Shown here piece after piece: positions 46,730 to 55,674 of a DNA stretch of 64,000 nucleotides. Each line of letters begins with the position of its first letter. The stretch's first letter is position 1. Made by a program: the position numbers and the translations under genes. The notes beneath the pieces are model-generated. The model had not been told where the DNA came from. It saw only the letters and a program-made list of their open reading frames with translations, and made no database searches. The stretch lies in assembly GCF_000426545.1 (NCBI RefSeq), contig NZ_AUFO01000019.1:62001-126000 (forward strand), given 5' to 3'. This DNA comes from Paenibacillus massiliensis subsp. panacisoli DSM 21345 (GTDB taxonomy: Bacteria; Bacillota; Bacilli; Paenibacillales; Paenibacillaceae).

Positions 46730-47025
46730 ATCGTAACCTCCTTTTCTTGCTACGGTGGTCTTGCAATCATCTTGTGAACGTATGTCATTCGATCCAATCA
46801 AATGTGAGTGTAAAGCCGCTGCAAGCGGGGAGACCTTTCGACCGCTGTTATCCCCACATATCTCCAATATAAGTGACTTATAGCGATGGATATCCAGAGA
46901 CAAAGGCGACTGCGGTCCGCTCCTACAGTTTCACAAGCAGAGTTGACTGCTCCTCAACTTATGTACACCCCTAACTAGGTGCTTACATTAGGTGCTCGCT
47001 TTGTTGCTACATCCTTCACCTATGT
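46730..47025. other. Gap between holin-like and lysozyme genes
   Basis: About 300 bases without a convincing gene. A heptamer AGGTGCT occurs twice near 46977-46996. I found no terminator and no clear promoter. The lysozyme could be translated from the same transcript or from its own. Confidence 0.4.
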
Positions 47026-47253
47026 TCAGTCCTTCTTCTTGGCAAATTGATAAGCGCCTGTAGCGCTAAGCCCGATCACTGATATTTGCACCAAGTTCAT
47101 GCGAATCCATTCCGGCACGAGCACGAAGACAGCTGCAATGAGCAGCGCCGCTATATGGACCCAGCGGTCCGGCAGCGCGAAGCTTCGCGCCACCCCTACA
47201 TAGGCCGCTACAAGAGCTGCGAGCGTCAGTATATCGTTGGATAGATCCTCCAT
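47026..47253 (-). CDS. Small holin-like membrane protein
   Basis: 75 residues with three hydrophobic stretches: ILTLAALVAAYVGVARSF, VHIAALLIAAVFVLVPEWI and LVQISVIGLSATGAYQFA, and a charged KKKD end. Size, topology and position between the XhlA-like gene and the lysozyme fit a holin or holin partner, which would open the membrane for the endolysin. It starts four bases after the XhlA-like gene ends. The family assignment rests on context rather than a named motif. Confidence 0.7.
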   Translation of the reverse strand: MEDLSNDILTLAALVAAYVGVARSFALPDRWVHIAALLIAAVFVLVPEWIRMNLVQISVIGLSATGAYQFAKKKD

Positions 47254-47257
47254 AGGA

Positions 47258-47632
47258 TCAGCCTCCCGTCACTGTAATGGCCGCCCAGACAGCTACGACA
47301 ACGCCACCGCCAACCGCCGTGATAATCGCGCCATAGAACGTCCGTCTGAACCATTTTTGGTCTTCTTCCTGCCTGCTCAATATTTCTAGTGCAATATTGG
47401 CATTACGCAGCGCCTCATCAGCCGTATCCTTGACTGGCTCCAGCAGATCAATCCGCTGCTTGGCGTTATTTGCCACTTGGAGTGCCTCTTTAGCCGTCTC
47501 CTTTGCGATCTCCAATGTAGTGGCGAGCGTCGACAACGTCTTCAACGTTTCCTCAATACGAGCGAGCTGAACCCGAATTTCCGTTAACAAATCTGCTTCC
47601 GGTATGGCTTTCCCTCCTCGGTTATGCTCCAT
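47258..47632 (-). CDS. XhlA-like lysis-associated protein
   Basis: 124 residues. A long amphipathic coiled-coil region (about 15-90, with repeated TLEIAKETAKEALQVANNAK) ends in one membrane segment at the C-terminus (AIITAVGGGVVVAVWAAITV). That layout matches XhlA (haemolysin XhlA family) of PBSX, which acts with the holin to lyse the cell. GGAGG lies before the ATG. It is the first gene of the lysis cassette, separated from the fibre genes by a strong terminator. Confidence 0.8.
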   Translation of the reverse strand: MEHNRGGKAIPEADLLTEIRVQLARIEETLKTLSTLATTLEIAKETAKEALQVANNAKQRIDLLEPVKDTADEALRNANIALEILSRQEEDQKWFRRTFYGAIITAVGGGVVVAVWAAITVTGG

Positions 47633-47840
47633 CCTGTCTCCCTCCTTGCCTGTTGTAATGGATGGACTTGGGTGTATATCTATTGTGATTCACATATCAG
47701 CCTTGCACGCTGCTATATGTGGTCATTTCAAGAGAGTTTCAATTGATTGCGATTTATATAAAATGCTTTAGTACAAGATATGTTGTCCAATGAACCTCTG
47801 TATGGCTCATAGCCCTGATGTGGTGCAAAAAAAAACAAAT
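47633..47840. other. Presumed promoter region of the lysis cassette
   Basis: About 200 bases between the terminator at 47841-47862 and the XhlA-like gene. If the terminator works fully, the lysis genes need a promoter here. I see no strong -35/-10 pair, so leakage past the terminator or an ArpU-dependent promoter is possible. Confidence 0.35.
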
Positions 47841-47862
47841 ACCCGGAAGAGCTCTTCCGGGT
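47841..47862 (-). terminator. Intrinsic terminator between tail-fibre and lysis genes
   Basis: ACCCGGAAGAG/CTCTTCCGGGT is a perfect 22-base palindrome, followed on the minus strand by ATTTGTTTTTTTTT. It lies about 80 bases after the last small tail gene. Confidence 0.88.
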
Positions 47863-47942
47863 GATGTTCGTATTTAGTGTATTAATTTCATAAAATTTCA
47901 AATCAACCCTTACCCGACTTAGCACCCAATGTTACGGCTTCC

Positions 47943-48119
47943 TTAAGATGCAGCCAGCTCCGGTCGTCGGACATAGATCTCCGCCTTGACCAAGCTTCGA
48001 TTCTGATCATCCAGCGTATACGAGCCTAAAATCTCCTCAATGCTGCCCTCACCACGCTCATAACGCGTAATACACGCATTGGCACAGATCCGAATCATTG
48101 CCATGGACATAATAGCCAT
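47943..48119 (-). CDS. Small tail-locus protein of unknown function (XkdX position)
   Basis: 58 residues from the ATG at 48119, which has GGGAGG eight bases upstream; a GTG nine bases earlier sits in the ribosome site. It begins with a methionine-rich stretch (MAIMSMAMIRICANACIT) and ends in charged sequence (YERGEGSIEEILGSY, AEIYVRRPEL). It occupies the place of XkdX in PBSX but I do not recognise the XkdX motif. Function unknown, possibly fibre assembly. Confidence 0.7.
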   Translation of the reverse strand: MAIMSMAMIRICANACITRYERGEGSIEEILGSYTLDDQNRSLVKAEIYVRRPELAAS

Positions 48120-48204
48120 ACTGACCACCTCCCTTTTATTTTGATGTAAATTCTTGATTCTCGTATTCTCAATTTACGAAATGGTCATCGTATCGAGGCC
48201 ATTG

Positions 48205-48660
48205 TCATCCTTTGAGGAGCATCTCTGACAGTACAATCTCCAGATCAGACAAGCGCTCCTTGAGCAGATCTGTCTCGCTTACTAGTTGACCTGGTTGCTT
48301 TAACTCGGCAATCTCAGCCTCGGATAAAGCTTCAAGCCACAACTCTGGCTGCTGCGGGGCACGGTATTCGGGCAACTCACCTTCTCCGTTCCATTGCTGG
48401 ATGGCTTCTTGGAAGGCTTGCTCTGCGTGTTGAACAGCCTCTTGGTGAGCTTCCCAAGCCTCCAGATCGAAGCGTGGCTGGTACAACCCTGCTGTCACTG
48501 GATAGCCAACCGTGTAACCTGCGAGCAAAGGCTCACCCGTGCCATCTTCTTGTGCTGTGTCAGGCAGCTCATAAAAAGGGACGACTCCTGTAAAGGAATC
48601 GTCCACGATATCGTCCTCGATAAAGAGGCCATCTGTATTAATTTTGGGTATGGCTTTCAT
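48205..48660 (-). CDS. Tail-fibre-associated protein, XkdW-like
   Basis: 151 residues, acidic. The C-terminal part reads LSEAEIAELKQPGQLVSETD followed by LKERLSDLEIVLSEMLLKG, a pattern common in proteins encoded right after phage tail fibres in Bacilli (XkdW position). The middle is Glu- and Gln-rich (EAVQHAEQAFQEAIQQWNGE) and likely helical. It may be a fibre chaperone or a small fibre-tip part. The ATG follows the fibre gene by 13 bases. Confidence 0.7.
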   Translation of the reverse strand: MKAIPKINTDGLFIEDDIVDDSFTGVVPFYELPDTAQEDGTGEPLLAGYTVGYPVTAGLYQPRFDLEAWEAHQEAVQHAEQAFQEAIQQWNGEGELPEYRAPQQPELWLEALSEAEIAELKQPGQLVSETDLLKERLSDLEIVLSEMLLKG

Positions 48661-48673
48661 GTTGTGCCCTCCT

Positions 48674-51322
48674 TTACATGGTCATGAAACTAAAGTCTAA
48701 AAGCAATGCGCCATTAGCTACCCCAACATTACAAACAATATTTCCGTTCTGCGAGTGGATCATAAGCGTTGACGCTACTGTTACATTTGCTGGGGTCACA
48801 GAAGGAGCAAATACCTCTATAGGCTTAGTAGGACGAAAACCTGGAGGTAGAATAAAAATTGTAGAACCAGTCGAAGATATTCCGCCCTTCAAATACCCGT
48901 ATACATGCACCCTACCAAAAGTGTCTTTGTAATAACCTACACTCTGTCGATACGTGTCATACTCAACCCAAGAGTTAAGAAGTGTCGGTGTAATCCATAC
49001 AGGAGCAGCTTTATCCATATCCTCTTTCTTGTTCTCTACGACACTTATACGTGCTGATGCCTGCTGTACATCCTGAACAAGATCATCAAGTAGAGACTTT
49101 TCGTTGTCAGGCACAGAACCAAGAAATCCTGATAAAGGCGACTTATCTTGCATAAGGTATGTGACGTTATAGGTTGCTGAAGAGTCAAAGTCTGCATAAG
49201 GCTTAAAGGCCTGCTCACGCCCATTAGAATTACTGTCCGCAACAATTCGCCAATTATCTTTTCTAGAATTTTTATAGACATCTAGAATTTTTTGAACTCG
49301 GTGTGCGAGAACAGATCCTGGAAATTGACTCGTGTTGTTGATATAGAATCCACTGAATGTAGTATTTCCGAGTGGATTAGCACGTTCCTGAAGTACAATT
49401 CCACTACCTACCTCAATCTGATTGCTACCCTTATTAAGAGTAAGTTGTCCTTCGCTAACAATTGGCTCTACTGTAGGTGTAGCTAGTTGATAAATAAGCT
49501 TATACGGTGTCCAGTTTGGTGCTGGTGTTGTTGGTAGTACATTAGTCCAGTCTGCCCAAGAACGGTTCACTCCATCTGAACGACGTACCCATGCCTTTGT
49601 ACCTGTTCCATTATAAAAATTATTGGTAGGATTATCAGGAGATGATCCAGCGACAGTTCCATTATACATTGTCCAGCCCATGAAATATGCTTTTATCTCA
49701 TCGGAAGTTATGTTTGTAAAATTGTCTCCCCATCCGCTATCAGATGCAGGTATCGTAAGATAAAAATCTCTTCGACCAGAATCCACATTAAAATGGGCCG
49801 CGTCATGAACGTCTAAACTAGATCGGATTGATAGTAGCTTCCCATCAAACTTCACCACATTTAAAGCGTACCAAGTCAGGGCTTCGGGAAGACCGACTAG
49901 TTTTACAAGCTTGGCACCCGGAATTGAAAAACTATATTGCCAAGTCAAGTTTCCCCCAAGCTCGATATAATTCCACTTTTTACTCTTGAAATACTGTCCA
50001 TCACGCTCAAATACACGATCCGCATTAACACCTGTAAGTGGATCGGCATAAAGATCAGTCTGCAGCGCCAGCCTACTGTCTTCACGCGCCTTAAATGCTT
50101 TAGCTTCGCTACCGACACAAAGTATAGGTTTTTTGAACGTTCTAATTGTACCACCAGGATAAATCCACGAAGATGGGTCAAACTCATCCACATATGACGT
50201 AATACCTGATAGGTTAACAGCTACACGAACAGCTGCCAGATTTACAGTAAACGAGCGCGATTCTCCAGGGTTTACGGAAATACCTTGTACACGATCGTGG
50301 GAATTAGATTGGCCTGCCCCAATATATACAGAAACTCTGATAACTCCATTGCTTTCTAATGGATTTGATAATGTATAAGTCTCGCCCGCAATAAATGGTA
50401 TATTGTAATACAAGTAGGCGTCTGTACCCGGAGAAGATGCGAGTGTACCTGTAATTTCGTAATCATCTGAAATAAAAACCCTATTTGGAGTTGTGGACCA
50501 TTCATAAAATGGCGGCAGCAAGTTCTCCCCATAACGAATCACGTACGGATTGCGGACAGGCTTTATACCATCTACATAAGGATACTTAGCTCCTACCTGC
50601 TCAGCACTCATATTGTCCAAAGCAGCATATTCTTCAGCAGTGATCTCGTAGAAACGAAGAGCATCAAAATAGGCAACACTTCCAACAGGTCCTACAACCT
50701 CACTCACTAAGCTGACTGTTGCAGCGTTACTTAATGCACTATACGCTCTCCAAACCGTTGAGAAAGTTGTGGTGTCCGTAGCGTTCCCATTATTTTTAGT
50801 ATTTGATATACCAGCAACATGAGGACCTGCGTATGTTCCTGACCCCAGTTTTACGTCACCTACCAGGATATAATAGCTGCCCGCTTTAACTGAAAAACTT
50901 TGACCGGTTGCAGCACCAGTTGGTAATCCTGTGGAAGTGATTTTTAAGGACTGCGTTCCTTGAGTCTTTATAGTGGTGTCAGCTGTTAATACCGCACGAA
51001 TGGGTGTAAATCTGTTTGTGTTCTCGCAATTCCCGTCTCGCCCCAGCAAATTCACCAACGTCCGGCCTTTCAGACCTGTAAGGCGAAACGGCACAGTCTT
51101 GTCCGACTCAATAATCTGAACCCCCGGCTGGAGCGTAATTTCCTTACGCTGCTCTGTGTCGAGGCGTTGCTGAAGCTCCTTCACCTCACCATCCACGGTA
51201 TCAGCAAAGGTATCAATCTTCTCCCAGTTATCATTCAACATCGTCTTTACATTAAAATACTCATGTCCATCAAGGACGGGGTCTTTCATCAGCAAATCAA
51301 GCTTTGGCGTGTTCTCAGACAA
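48674..51322 (-). CDS. Tail fibre / receptor-binding protein
   Basis: 882 residues, by far the largest baseplate-distal protein here. The N-terminus (KLDLLMKDPVLDGHEYFNVK, then MLNDNWEKIDTFADTVDGEV) is the Firmicutes fibre attachment pattern. The middle has two carbohydrate-binding-like beta-sandwich stretches (about 90-220 and 280-380, SYYILVGDVKLGSGTYAGPH). The end (about 780-882) has YYKDTFGRVHVYGYLKGGI and FILPPGFRPTKPIEVFAPS, a short knob domain common in fibres. It would choose the target cell. The middle is visibly poorer in GC than the flanking genes. It overlaps the XkdU-like gene by eight bases. Confidence 0.85.
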   Translation of the reverse strand: MSENTPKLDLLMKDPVLDGHEYFNVKTMLNDNWEKIDTFADTVDGEVKELQQRLDTEQRKEITLQPGVQIIESDKTVPFRLTGLKGRTLVNLLGRDGNCENTNRFTPIRAVLTADTTIKTQGTQSLKITSTGLPTGAATGQSFSVKAGSYYILVGDVKLGSGTYAGPHVAGISNTKNNGNATDTTTFSTVWRAYSALSNAATVSLVSEVVGPVGSVAYFDALRFYEITAEEYAALDNMSAEQVGAKYPYVDGIKPVRNPYVIRYGENLLPPFYEWSTTPNRVFISDDYEITGTLASSPGTDAYLYYNIPFIAGETYTLSNPLESNGVIRVSVYIGAGQSNSHDRVQGISVNPGESRSFTVNLAAVRVAVNLSGITSYVDEFDPSSWIYPGGTIRTFKKPILCVGSEAKAFKAREDSRLALQTDLYADPLTGVNADRVFERDGQYFKSKKWNYIELGGNLTWQYSFSIPGAKLVKLVGLPEALTWYALNVVKFDGKLLSIRSSLDVHDAAHFNVDSGRRDFYLTIPASDSGWGDNFTNITSDEIKAYFMGWTMYNGTVAGSSPDNPTNNFYNGTGTKAWVRRSDGVNRSWADWTNVLPTTPAPNWTPYKLIYQLATPTVEPIVSEGQLTLNKGSNQIEVGSGIVLQERANPLGNTTFSGFYINNTSQFPGSVLAHRVQKILDVYKNSRKDNWRIVADSNSNGREQAFKPYADFDSSATYNVTYLMQDKSPLSGFLGSVPDNEKSLLDDLVQDVQQASARISVVENKKEDMDKAAPVWITPTLLNSWVEYDTYRQSVGYYKDTFGRVHVYGYLKGGISSTGSTIFILPPGFRPTKPIEVFAPSVTPANVTVASTLMIHSQNGNIVCNVGVANGALLLDFSFMTM

Positions 51323-51896
51323 TGGTTACACCTCCTGCAAATTTGTGTAAAGGAATCTCCTGCATCTCCTTCAGTGGGATGACCTCATGAATCTCTCGAA
51401 TGACCAGATAGCGGAACTCGAATTCAACATCGAGATGCGCAGGCTTAATCTCTTCGATCAGTGCCTTGAGGTCATCCAGATTCGGCGGAATGCCGACCGT
51501 ATCTATGAACTTGATCGTGAACGACCATTCGCTTGGTTGAAAAGTTACGTCTACCGTGCCATTGTCATAGGCTTCGGCTACATTTTTGACGAATTTCCCG
51601 GTAAAGGTCCCCGAGCCACGCAGCTTTGATTCCACGACAGCCCGCCGCTGCTCCAGCGGCTTCTGATGGTCCGTACCGATTCCAAGCTCCTGCTCCCAGC
51701 GTTCCAGTCCCCACGTCGCTGTCCGCACGAAGAATTGATCCAGCGTCTCATTCAGCGCCCGGGTCAACTGATCTAGCTCCTTGCCCTTGGCATCCATGTC
51801 TGCCCTGACGATTCGTGACGCTTCGTAATAGGCAGGTACAAAGGACAGCATCTCCAGCCCAGCTGGACTTGTGACCGGATATATATTACTGGACAA
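51315..51896 (-). CDS. xkdU: Baseplate protein, XkdU/YmfQ family (DUF2313)
   Basis: 193 residues from a TTG start at 51896. AAGGAGG lies seven bases before that TTG; the upstream GTG at 51917 overlaps the same site and is not credible. YPVTSPAGLEMLSFVPAYYE, the GLERWEQELGI motif and LEQRRAVVESKLRGSGTFTG are typical of the DUF2313 family. In contractile phages this protein joins the baseplate wedge to the fibres. Gap of 56 bases from the baseplate J gene. Confidence 0.88.
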   Translation of the reverse strand: MSSNIYPVTSPAGLEMLSFVPAYYEASRIVRADMDAKGKELDQLTRALNETLDQFFVRTATWGLERWEQELGIGTDHQKPLEQRRAVVESKLRGSGTFTGKFVKNVAEAYDNGTVDVTFQPSEWSFTIKFIDTVGIPPNLDDLKALIEEIKPAHLDVEFEFRYLVIREIHEVIPLKEMQEIPLHKFAGGVTIV

Positions 51897-51952
51897 GCAA
51901 TCTCCTCCTTTCCTCACATGACACTGCTTCGTGTCCTGCTAATGTCTTTTCG

Positions 51953-53104
51953 TTATTCAAATACGTTCACAGTTCCCAGCACCGCGACCTGACCCTCGAA
52001 TATCTCGATATTCGTGTCTGCTTCCCCACCGGGGTCCGTAGCCTTGAATACCTGAAGCTCCTTATAGTCTGTAATCATCGGAATATCAATTAGCACCGCC
52101 GAAATTCGGGTATAGCGAACAAGAGAATCCTGTGTTGCAGGCGAGCCAAAGGAAATTCGCTTGAAATACTCCCGCGCGCCGTTCTCAATCTGTTGCTTCA
52201 CATCCTCCAGATTGGCACTGGAGGCCAGTGTCAGCTTGGCGCTAATGTTAATGCGGACCTCTTGGGCAGGCTGAACCGTAATGACAGGCCCTGCCGGAGC
52301 AGTCCCTTCACCCTGTCCATCCATCGTCGGGTCGATGTACTCCTGGACAGCCTCTACAATCTCCGTGTTAGCTGCTCGCTTGTCATTGTCCAGCAGGTAG
52401 ATCCCTACCGTGCCTGGCCCCTGCCAGAGCGGCTTTACTTGTACACCGCCGACTCCTGGAATCTCACTTGCCCACTGCACATATTGCGCCTTGTTACCAC
52501 TCGTCCCCGGATTGCGGACACGCAGCAGATAACGCTCCAGCAGCGATTCATCCGATTCCACATCAGCGCCGCCTGTAATCTCTTCGGGATTGATCACAGC
52601 ACTCACCCCGCTTACAGCCGTTGCCAAGACGGTCACGACGCCTGCGGGTACGTTGCCATTTTTACCAGCTACGACAGCTACCACATTAATCTTTGCTTCC
52701 CCCGTGCTGCCCAATGTCACTTCATTCGTAGTCGCGTATTCGACTGACTGTTCACTGGATATCTCATCGGCTGGTGTCGCTACGATCGTTCCCTTGGGCA
52801 CGACAGCCCCTGCTGTCCCTGTAAAACGCACCTGTCCTGCAGCAGCGACAGCCTGTCGGCGATTCACTCCATGCTCCGCTGTACGCAGATCCAGATAATC
52901 GCCATAGGTTGAGCTGGCGAAGCCGCGTTCCAGCACCTGTTGCGCCCATACCGCAGCCTCTGCCAGCATAAAAGCGACTGGAGCCTGAGCGTCCCAAATA
53001 AAAGAGCCCTCGGATTTATCCAAATCCGAAGGCACCCGCTCCAGCATCCGCCGCATAATTTCATCCTCTGTCTGATCCTGCAAATACTCAGGCAAGGTTG
53101 CCAT
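51953..53104 (-). CDS. xkdT: Baseplate wedge protein J-like, XkdT family
   Basis: 383 residues. The start MATLPEYLQDQTEDEIMRRM followed by DLDKSEGSFIWDAQAP, and the later GYNRRQA-like stretch AEHGVNRRQAVAAAGQVRF, are the baseplate J (Mu gp47/P2 J) signature. VLATAVSGVSAVINPEEITG and ESDESLLERYLLRVRNPGTS follow in the conserved order. It forms wedge arms that trigger sheath contraction. The ATG shares one base with the stop of XkdS. Confidence 0.95.
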   Translation of the reverse strand: MATLPEYLQDQTEDEIMRRMLERVPSDLDKSEGSFIWDAQAPVAFMLAEAAVWAQQVLERGFASSTYGDYLDLRTAEHGVNRRQAVAAAGQVRFTGTAGAVVPKGTIVATPADEISSEQSVEYATTNEVTLGSTGEAKINVVAVVAGKNGNVPAGVVTVLATAVSGVSAVINPEEITGGADVESDESLLERYLLRVRNPGTSGNKAQYVQWASEIPGVGGVQVKPLWQGPGTVGIYLLDNDKRAANTEIVEAVQEYIDPTMDGQGEGTAPAGPVITVQPAQEVRINISAKLTLASSANLEDVKQQIENGAREYFKRISFGSPATQDSLVRYTRISAVLIDIPMITDYKELQVFKATDPGGEADTNIEIFEGQVAVLGTVNVFE

Positions 53105-53568
53105 TAGATCACCACACTTTCTATCGTTTCGATCTCGTCTCTCACATTCCGAATGCGACAGCTGAATCTGCAGGCATCCTGCTCCCAGCTGAACTCGAAC
53201 TGATCCACGCCAGCTGTACGTGCATCTGCGAGCAGCGTCTCACTGACCATTCGTCTGACTTCACTTTCCACTACAGCTCGGCTGTAGCTGTTACCCAGTA
53301 AATCCTCAAGCTCGCTACCATAATCGCGAGAATAGATAATATGACGGTAACGCGGGGTTCGTACGGCCTTTTCACACCAGATGACCCACGCATCCTTCTC
53401 ATCCGTCATCGCTACCTTTCCGGTCGGTGTTAGCACGAATTCGCCCTTTGCAAAATCAAAACGCCAGCTCCGGCCAAATACAGCTGTCTGGCTTGCCAAC
53501 GTATCTAGCTCTGTTACATCTACATCCAAAATCTCTTCTGTCTCGGGAAATAGGTTAGCCACCTCCAC
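53104..53568 (-). CDS. xkdS: Baseplate wedge protein, XkdS family (DUF2634)
   Basis: 154 residues. The family pattern is SWRFDFAKGEFVLTPTGKV, then KAVRTPRYRHIIYSRDYGSE and LEDLLG. It is the gp25-like inner wedge component that links tail tube start, sheath and wedge in contractile injection machines. It overlaps XkdR by 14 bases and abuts XkdT. Presence of a gp25-like protein supports a contractile rather than a flexible tail. Confidence 0.93.
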   Translation of the reverse strand: MEVANLFPETEEILDVDVTELDTLASQTAVFGRSWRFDFAKGEFVLTPTGKVAMTDEKDAWVIWCEKAVRTPRYRHIIYSRDYGSELEDLLGNSYSRAVVESEVRRMVSETLLADARTAGVDQFEFSWEQDACRFSCRIRNVRDEIETIESVVI

Positions 53569-53962
53569 TCACCACCCTGCATACAACCACGACATCATTG
53601 CCGCTATTCACCCGTACTGCCAGCACTCGGTCTCCGGGCTTCAGGCCTTTGTCCAATTGCAGATTGACCTCTTCAATCTCTGTCTCGTCGAAATAATAGG
53701 AGGTGTTCATCGTCTTATCCTCCCAATACGGCTCCTGCACACGGGTCGATGTTCCCTTGAACATATGCCGTTGCATCGATAGCAGACCAGGCAGCTCGGC
53801 CACCAGATAATCTTGAATCTCATGCTTGAAGTCATCCAGCTTCAATCCAGTGGCTGTAATCGTCCCCAGGACTGCTCCCAGACCGTCCACTGCCTGCTTG
53901 GTGTGCTTGGAGAAGGAGGACTGGATGGCAGAAGCCAAGTGTACATAAGGGTCCTTAGTCAA
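53555..53962 (-). CDS. xkdR: Baseplate protein, XkdR family (DUF2577)
   Basis: 135 residues. The stretch LPGLLSMQRHMFKGTSTRVQ is close to the family core, and the C-terminal half LDKGLKPGDRVLAVRVNSGN followed by DVVVVCRVV is the usual OB-like end. In PBSX-type tails it lies between the hub protein XkdQ and the gp25-like XkdS. It probably acts in the hub or spike. It overlaps XkdQ by eight bases and XkdS by 14. Confidence 0.9.
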   Translation of the reverse strand: MTKDPYVHLASAIQSSFSKHTKQAVDGLGAVLGTITATGLKLDDFKHEIQDYLVAELPGLLSMQRHMFKGTSTRVQEPYWEDKTMNTSYYFDETEIEEVNLQLDKGLKPGDRVLAVRVNSGNDVVVVCRVVSGGG

Positions 53963-54932
53963 GATAAAACCTCCTTTTTACATCTCCATAGGTGCCGAGT
54001 TCCAGCGACATACTGCCCGGATTGCCCAGCTCACGGCTAACCGAAATGACGATCAGGCGCAAGCTACCCAGCATTACTGCATCCCCTGCACGAATGGTGT
54101 TGATATCTGGTGCCGTGACGGAGATGGTCTGTTGAATGCCTGCTAAGCGACTCTTGGCCAGCTCTTGCGCAGCCGCACCCGATTTGACCTCATCATCTTG
54201 AATGATCACTTGAAGCGTGCCGTATTTGTCCGTATCTTTCGTCTGAATCGCAAGTATCTTGGAGGGTACCTCTTTTCCCGTCTCGCTAGCTGAGGTAGCA
54301 AGTACCTTTACTTTCGTAGCGGCTCCCTCAAGCGTTCGGGATTGGGTTGTGTCCGTTACTTGTTCTAGCAAATATACATCCTTATTGGTACCCAGCTCAT
54401 ACAGCTCCAGTCCCGAAGTGATCATTCGTGGATGATACAGCTTTCCCCCTGCCCTAGCGGTCTCACGTAAGTCAGCAAGCATCATGGCATAGATGGATTG
54501 CGTGCGATATACAGCCTTTCCAAGAGACTTTTCGGTATCTGGTATGGATGCCACTGGAATCTCCCAATCACTGGCGTATTTCCGAAAGCGCTTCGATGCT
54601 GTCTGCTTGGCCGGGAATAAATACTCATCCTCCGATTTATCCAAATAGACCGTGCGGTCATACAAGGTCAAAGTCAAGCGCTTGGTCCCACTATTCTGAC
54701 TTTCTGCCTCCCAAATCACAGCTGGGTGCAACAGCGGAACATAATCATGCTTACCATAAGGAATGCCGCTAACCCGAATGGACATACCTGGATTGAATAT
54801 GGGGAGCTCGGATGTATTCACCAATGTCACAGTTCCCTGGTAGGCAATCTGCTCCAGTGAATCCCGAAGTGAGATGGACTCAACAAAAGAGGTTACATCG
54901 TATTGATTATCAATAATGACCTTGTAGCTCAT
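53955..54932 (-). CDS. xkdQ: Baseplate hub protein, XkdQ/YqbQ family
   Basis: 325 residues. MSYKVIIDNQYDVTSFVESI at the start, then TLTLYDRTVYLDKSEDEYLF and SKRFRKYASDWEIPV, are typical of the family related to phage hub protein gp27/gpD. The C-terminal part (TAPDINTIRAGDAVMLGSLR) is the usual OB-fold region. It makes the trimeric hub under the tube. Its ATG overlaps the stop of XkdP (ATGA). Confidence 0.92.
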   Translation of the reverse strand: MSYKVIIDNQYDVTSFVESISLRDSLEQIAYQGTVTLVNTSELPIFNPGMSIRVSGIPYGKHDYVPLLHPAVIWEAESQNSGTKRLTLTLYDRTVYLDKSEDEYLFPAKQTASKRFRKYASDWEIPVASIPDTEKSLGKAVYRTQSIYAMMLADLRETARAGGKLYHPRMITSGLELYELGTNKDVYLLEQVTDTTQSRTLEGAATKVKVLATSASETGKEVPSKILAIQTKDTDKYGTLQVIIQDDEVKSGAAAQELAKSRLAGIQQTISVTAPDINTIRAGDAVMLGSLRLIVISVSRELGNPGSMSLELGTYGDVKRRFYLD

Positions 54933-55588
54933 GGCAGCACCAGCTTCTGCCCGGGCTTGATCACATTCGGATTCTTGCCGATGGTTTTTTCATTCAATTT
55001 ATAGATTCGGTTCCATTGCGAGCTGTCTCCCAGCTCCAGCTTGGCAATCTTGGATAGGGAATCTCCTGATTTGACCGTATAACTCTTCTTGGATACCTTC
55101 AGATCCGTACGAGGCTTCTTATTATCTATGCTCTTGCTACCTGTCGAGCTGCCATTGCTGCCAAGCTTACGTGCAAGCTTCATATCCCGCCAGGTTCGCA
55201 GCGTAATATCGAAAGACACATCACCTGGCTCTGTACCCCGGAACGTAGATTGATGTGAAGATACAATTACAGGAACATTGACAGCAGTCTCTGTAATAAT
55301 GAATTGTAGTGGCTGTGCGGACAGCAGGAAGGTATTGACTGTATTCATAGCCTCCTGCGGATCCGGCAGCTCATCAACTTTACAGTTACAAAAAGATTCA
55401 TCATATTCCATAGGAAAAAAAGAAGAGAAGGAAATCTCCTTCACCTTCTCTCCTTGTGCAAAATCGTACTCCCCATGAGATAAAATATTTACCGTCTCAA
55501 AGCCTTTTTGCCTCGAAATACTCACTTCTTCAGGATTCACAGGAAATTTAAATTCATTTCCCGAGCCATCCTTTAATATAAAATCCAT
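54929..55588 (-). CDS. xkdP: LysM-bearing tail protein, XkdP family
   Basis: 219 residues from the ATG at 55588, which has AAGGAGG six bases upstream; the longer frame starts inside that site. The N-terminal part FPVNPEEVSISRQKGFETVN is the XkdP/gp53-like baseplate domain. A LysM repeat lies at the end (about 172-217): KSYTVKSGDSLSKIAKLELG. It helps to fit the tape measure and tube on the hub, and the LysM may touch peptidoglycan. Coupled to XkdQ. Confidence 0.92.
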   Translation of the reverse strand: MDFILKDGSGNEFKFPVNPEEVSISRQKGFETVNILSHGEYDFAQGEKVKEISFSSFFPMEYDESFCNCKVDELPDPQEAMNTVNTFLLSAQPLQFIITETAVNVPVIVSSHQSTFRGTEPGDVSFDITLRTWRDMKLARKLGSNGSSTGSKSIDNKKPRTDLKVSKKSYTVKSGDSLSKIAKLELGDSSQWNRIYKLNEKTIGKNPNVIKPGQKLVLP

Positions 55589-55674
55589 TGCCTGCCTCCT
55601 TCCTGACAAATTCCATTGGAGCTGATCCTGTGTTCTGCCATGTGTAAGATATTTGTATAAATTAATTATGATTG

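Noticed and set aside
47728..47925. 65-codon minus-strand frame across the terminator at 47841-47862
   Set aside because: It translates the terminator stem and its T-run (giving SSSGYLFFF), has no ribosome site and no family resemblance.
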